A DNA stretch of 64,000 nt from Pyrrhoderma lamaoense (taxonomy: Eukaryota > Basidiomycota > Agaricomycetes > Hymenochaetales > Hymenochaetaceae): contig NBAZ01000010.1 in the NCBI GenBank assembly GCA_002794735.1, forward strand, positions 62,001 through 126,000, read 5' to 3'. Every line of letters begins with the position of its first letter. The stretch's first letter is position 1. The notes below the pieces were generated by a model that had not been told where the DNA came from, searched no databases, and saw nothing but the letters and a program-made list of their open reading frames with translations. Both the position numbers and the translations under genes were made by a program. Positions 61,559 to 64,000 of this stretch are shown here, piece after piece.

Positions 61559-62732
61559 TCAGAGGATAGATTTGTGAGGTTTCAATTCTACTAAGAGAGT
61601 CTCGCGAACCTCCTTGCCAAAAAATCTCCCCGTGTCAAGACTCCATTCTAAGTTGCCGATAACCCATTGTTCCATACCCATTATGTACATCTGCACGGCC
61701 TTATCAACCTCAGGACCGAAAGAACGAATTCTTGATCGGCTATCTGTTAGGATCTCTCCAAAGTCTTTGTAGATGAGAGCAACGTGGTCCATGGCCTCCT
61801 GAGCGGTAAGTCCTTTAGTTTCCATCAGGACAGTTACCGAGTTATTTCCCTCAATTCCCCTAGCATACTCTATAGCATAGGAGTAAACATCCTGTTTTTT
61901 GTTCATTTTCCACGAGGAAAGAAAGTGAAAAAAATAAAAACCAGAATCGATTAGACTGCTATTCCAAAAATATGAGAAATAAAAAGAAAAGCCGCGTACA
62001 TTTGCCCACCCAATCATGTCGATGGCCGCGTTTTGAGCATTGATGAAGTCATGATCCATTAGAACCTCTACCGGAAGTTCAATTCCTAACACTAACTCTA
62101 TAAGGTCAAAACAGGGACGAACGCCACCGTTCTCACGACGGTGGGGGATATATTCTTCGATTGACATGACTTCTCCATGGGCTCGGAGCCGTGCTTCGTT
62201 CGCTGTTGCGTCGATATAGCTGATGTTCGTAGCAATAAATCTTTCCAAGACATTCTTGGATGCCTTCGGGAGGCGTTTCATGAAACTGAGATTTACGTAT
62301 GTGAGCTAGAACCTCATGGCTTAGGCTGCGGATAATTGATAAAGAAAAATGCTTACTCCTTAGTGAACCTAGTAACAGGTGAATTATCTTCGCCAGACTT
62401 GCCGGTCAAAGCTTTAACGTATCTTTCACGAGTAAGCATGGCACCTTCACCGTCTTGTTCGTCGGTGATCTCGTCTAAGGTGAAGAGCATTGTCAGATAG
62501 TCACTGACTACCCTGAGTAGCTCGGCATCTACGTAGGTATAGGTATAAGCCCCAGTAAATCGGCGTTTGCAGCGTCGATACGGGATCTTTTGGGCCCTGC
62601 AAAGAACCCATAGCTCAGCATCCACTCCGTCGAGGGCCTGACAACGTTTTGAAAGTGTGGATTTGGTTTCTTCCACTCCACAGGAGTCAAGGCAAAGAGG
62701 TTAGGGAGACGAAGGTACTGAGGGGTCTGCAT
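61559..62732 (-). CDS. Sesquiterpene synthase, class I terpene cyclase
   Basis: Cyclises farnesyl diphosphate or a similar substrate in the cytosol. Exons 62732-62357, 62285-62000 and 61891-61559. With one G restored in the run near 62551 all phases fit and the protein is 331 residues, normal for basidiomycete enzymes. The metal-binding aspartate motif is LDEITDEQ (D87-E88-x2-D91). The second metal motif spans the exon 2/3 junction and is complete: N221-D222-x2-S225-x3-E229. RPCFDLIELVLGIELP is the family's helix F-G region. The C-terminal Arg-Tyr pair is Arg310-Phe311 (GRFFG), a small departure. The product cannot be told from sequence. No P450 or other tailoring gene is next to it within the window. 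Confidence 0.88.
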
Positions 62733-62800
62733 GATAAAGTAGGAGAATGCTGTAGTTATTCAAGATAAAACTGAGGTTCAAGGAGAGAAAATTTCCAGGC

Positions 62801-62806
62801 TTTATA
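62801..62806 (-). promoter_or_regulatory. TATA box of the terpene synthase
   Basis: TATAAA on the minus strand, about 70 bases before the ATG at 62732, which supports that start. Confidence 0.6.
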
Positions 62807-64000
62807 ACAATCCAGCTGGTCCATATATCCAATAATGACGGAGGTACATTCGGATCAGCAGTACAAAGTCTATGACACAAGGATACCATTTTATCGGGAA
62901 GCGTACCGAATCTGTTCATTCAAGTTCAGTGCCTCACAATAAGCCGGCTAATCCGATCGCTATCACCTTATAGTTATTACCCGGAGCCAGAATTCTCTCT
63001 GAAACTCTTGTGTTCGAGATAAATTATTACTTTTGTCTCAATTTGAAGATTAGAATAGCGAAATTGGTGGATTTGCACATTGACTGTAATTAGTATACGG
63101 AAGAGAGGGACACCTAGCTTAATTTGATCTTCGACTTCGATGATATCTACTTCTTTCGACTAATCTTCTAAGTCAGGCCTCGAGCTCGAAGAATATAGGT
63201 AAGATCAGTTTATCCTATCCGTCTCGGTATAACGTGAGTGGCCCAGAGGGACCGTGCTCAATATATCAAAAGTTCAAATTGTCAATTGATGTTCAAGTCG
63301 GGGTTGGTCGGTGTCATCCATTTCTCTTAGAGGACAAAAACAAAGTCTATCAAAAGCAATTCGAGCTAATGGAACACTCCGAAGAACATCATTGTCGGTC
63401 TTGTCCGAAGTTAGTGTATCTGGCCGTCTGAGAACCCGGGTCTACAAATGATAAATATTTAATAAGTCTGCAGCAGCTCCGATGCATTAGCTCGTTTATT
63501 TGAGCTTCCCACCTTGATGAGTCCATAGGGTTTTTTGGTAGAGGCGTTCAAAATTGTCATGGGTTCATGTGAAACTTTCCATCTGCGACTCTCTAGCTCC
63601 CCAGTTCCACTGGACTCGGAAATAGGCTACGAGGATCTCAATTAACCAGGATTTTCTATCTGGCTTTATTTGATATCAAGAAATAGTATTGTTGATGAAA
63701 GTATGTCGATCTGTTCCTTGACCAATAAAATACATTGTCTACATATATGATGTCTCGCTGTGCAGGGATCCTCAGCAATGTTTTTTAATCTTCAATTATA
63801 TAACCAAGTAAGAACGAAACATACCTGTGAAACTCTAGACCAAGCCGGCCTATTGTCAGCCGTGTACTGTTGAGTCATAGTGCCCATGGTTATTGTAGCG
63901 GTGTTGAAGGCCGGGTTACATGTGGTCAGTGTCAGAGCTGAGTTACATGAAAGTGTCACCAACAACTGTGACGGTGCTCATGGATAATTTTTACGTAATC
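62807..64000. other. Right end, possible 5' exon of a further minus-strand gene
   Basis: No full gene. On the minus strand an ATG at 63887-63885 opens MGTMTQQYTADNRPAWSRVS and reaches a good donor (GTATGT) after 63825, with a possible acceptor about 55 bases on. No further in-frame exon could be confirmed. ORF 63234-63431 (plus) has no support. Confidence 0.3.

Noticed and set aside
1..64000. Programmed ribosomal frameshifting as an explanation of the many frame breaks
   Set aside because: The sites share no slippery heptamer, occur in unrelated genes, and one is contradicted directly by a near-identical paralogue that keeps the base.

Overview
The window looks like nuclear DNA of a filamentous fungus, most likely a basidiomycete of the Agaricomycetes. 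Genes carry several short (about 50 base) GT-AG introns. There is a fungal Zn(II)2Cys6 regulator, an Agaricomycete-style sesquiterpene synthase, an OXR1/TLD protein, a Dsk2-type ubiquilin, a DUF2415/WD40 protein, a tRNA-Val(AAC) and two tyrosine-kinase-like protein kinases. I cannot name the species.

Layout. 1-11.4 kb: a Zn2Cys6 transcription factor running off the left edge (minus), tRNA-Val, the OXR1/TLD gene, a coiled-coil protein ending in a J-like HPD module, and a ubiquilin. 13.8-26 kb: a lineage-specific cluster of four related genes, A (13838-14995), B (15935-16947), C (18684-19536) and the shortened D (25478-26000, minus). A, B and C end in the same unusual three-finger C2H2 module. 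A/C and B/D each share their own short N-terminal exon type. The WD40/DUF2415 gene (20844-24572, minus) sits between C and D. 26-31.5 kb is gene-poor. 31.6-34 kb and 48.5-54.4 kb hold two large Ser-rich low-complexity proteins. 36.6-45.2 kb holds two paralogous kinases with matching exon structure, separated by a small acidic-protein gene, uncertain small ORFs and a 654-base inverted-repeat unit at 42600-43253. 54.4-61.6 kb is a 7.1-kb gene-free stretch that changes from pyrimidine-rich to purine-rich. 61.6-62.7 kb holds the terpene synthase (minus).

A feature of the whole window: at least sixteen conserved reading frames are broken by single-base steps. Almost all are explained by one missing base, often in a short homopolymer, while motifs and splice sites on both sides are intact. 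In one case the neighbouring near-identical paralogue keeps the base. I read these as probable consensus deletions in the assembly, so gene spans below run across them and the breaks are reported. Pseudogene status is not assumed except for gene D, which has lost its whole finger module.

The most likely undescribed item is the A/B/C/D zinc-finger family. It has swapped N-terminal modules, an acidic ten-residue repeat and a 257-base near-identical tract suggesting gene conversion. The inverted-repeat unit at 42.6-43.3 kb and the J-like coiled-coil protein come next.
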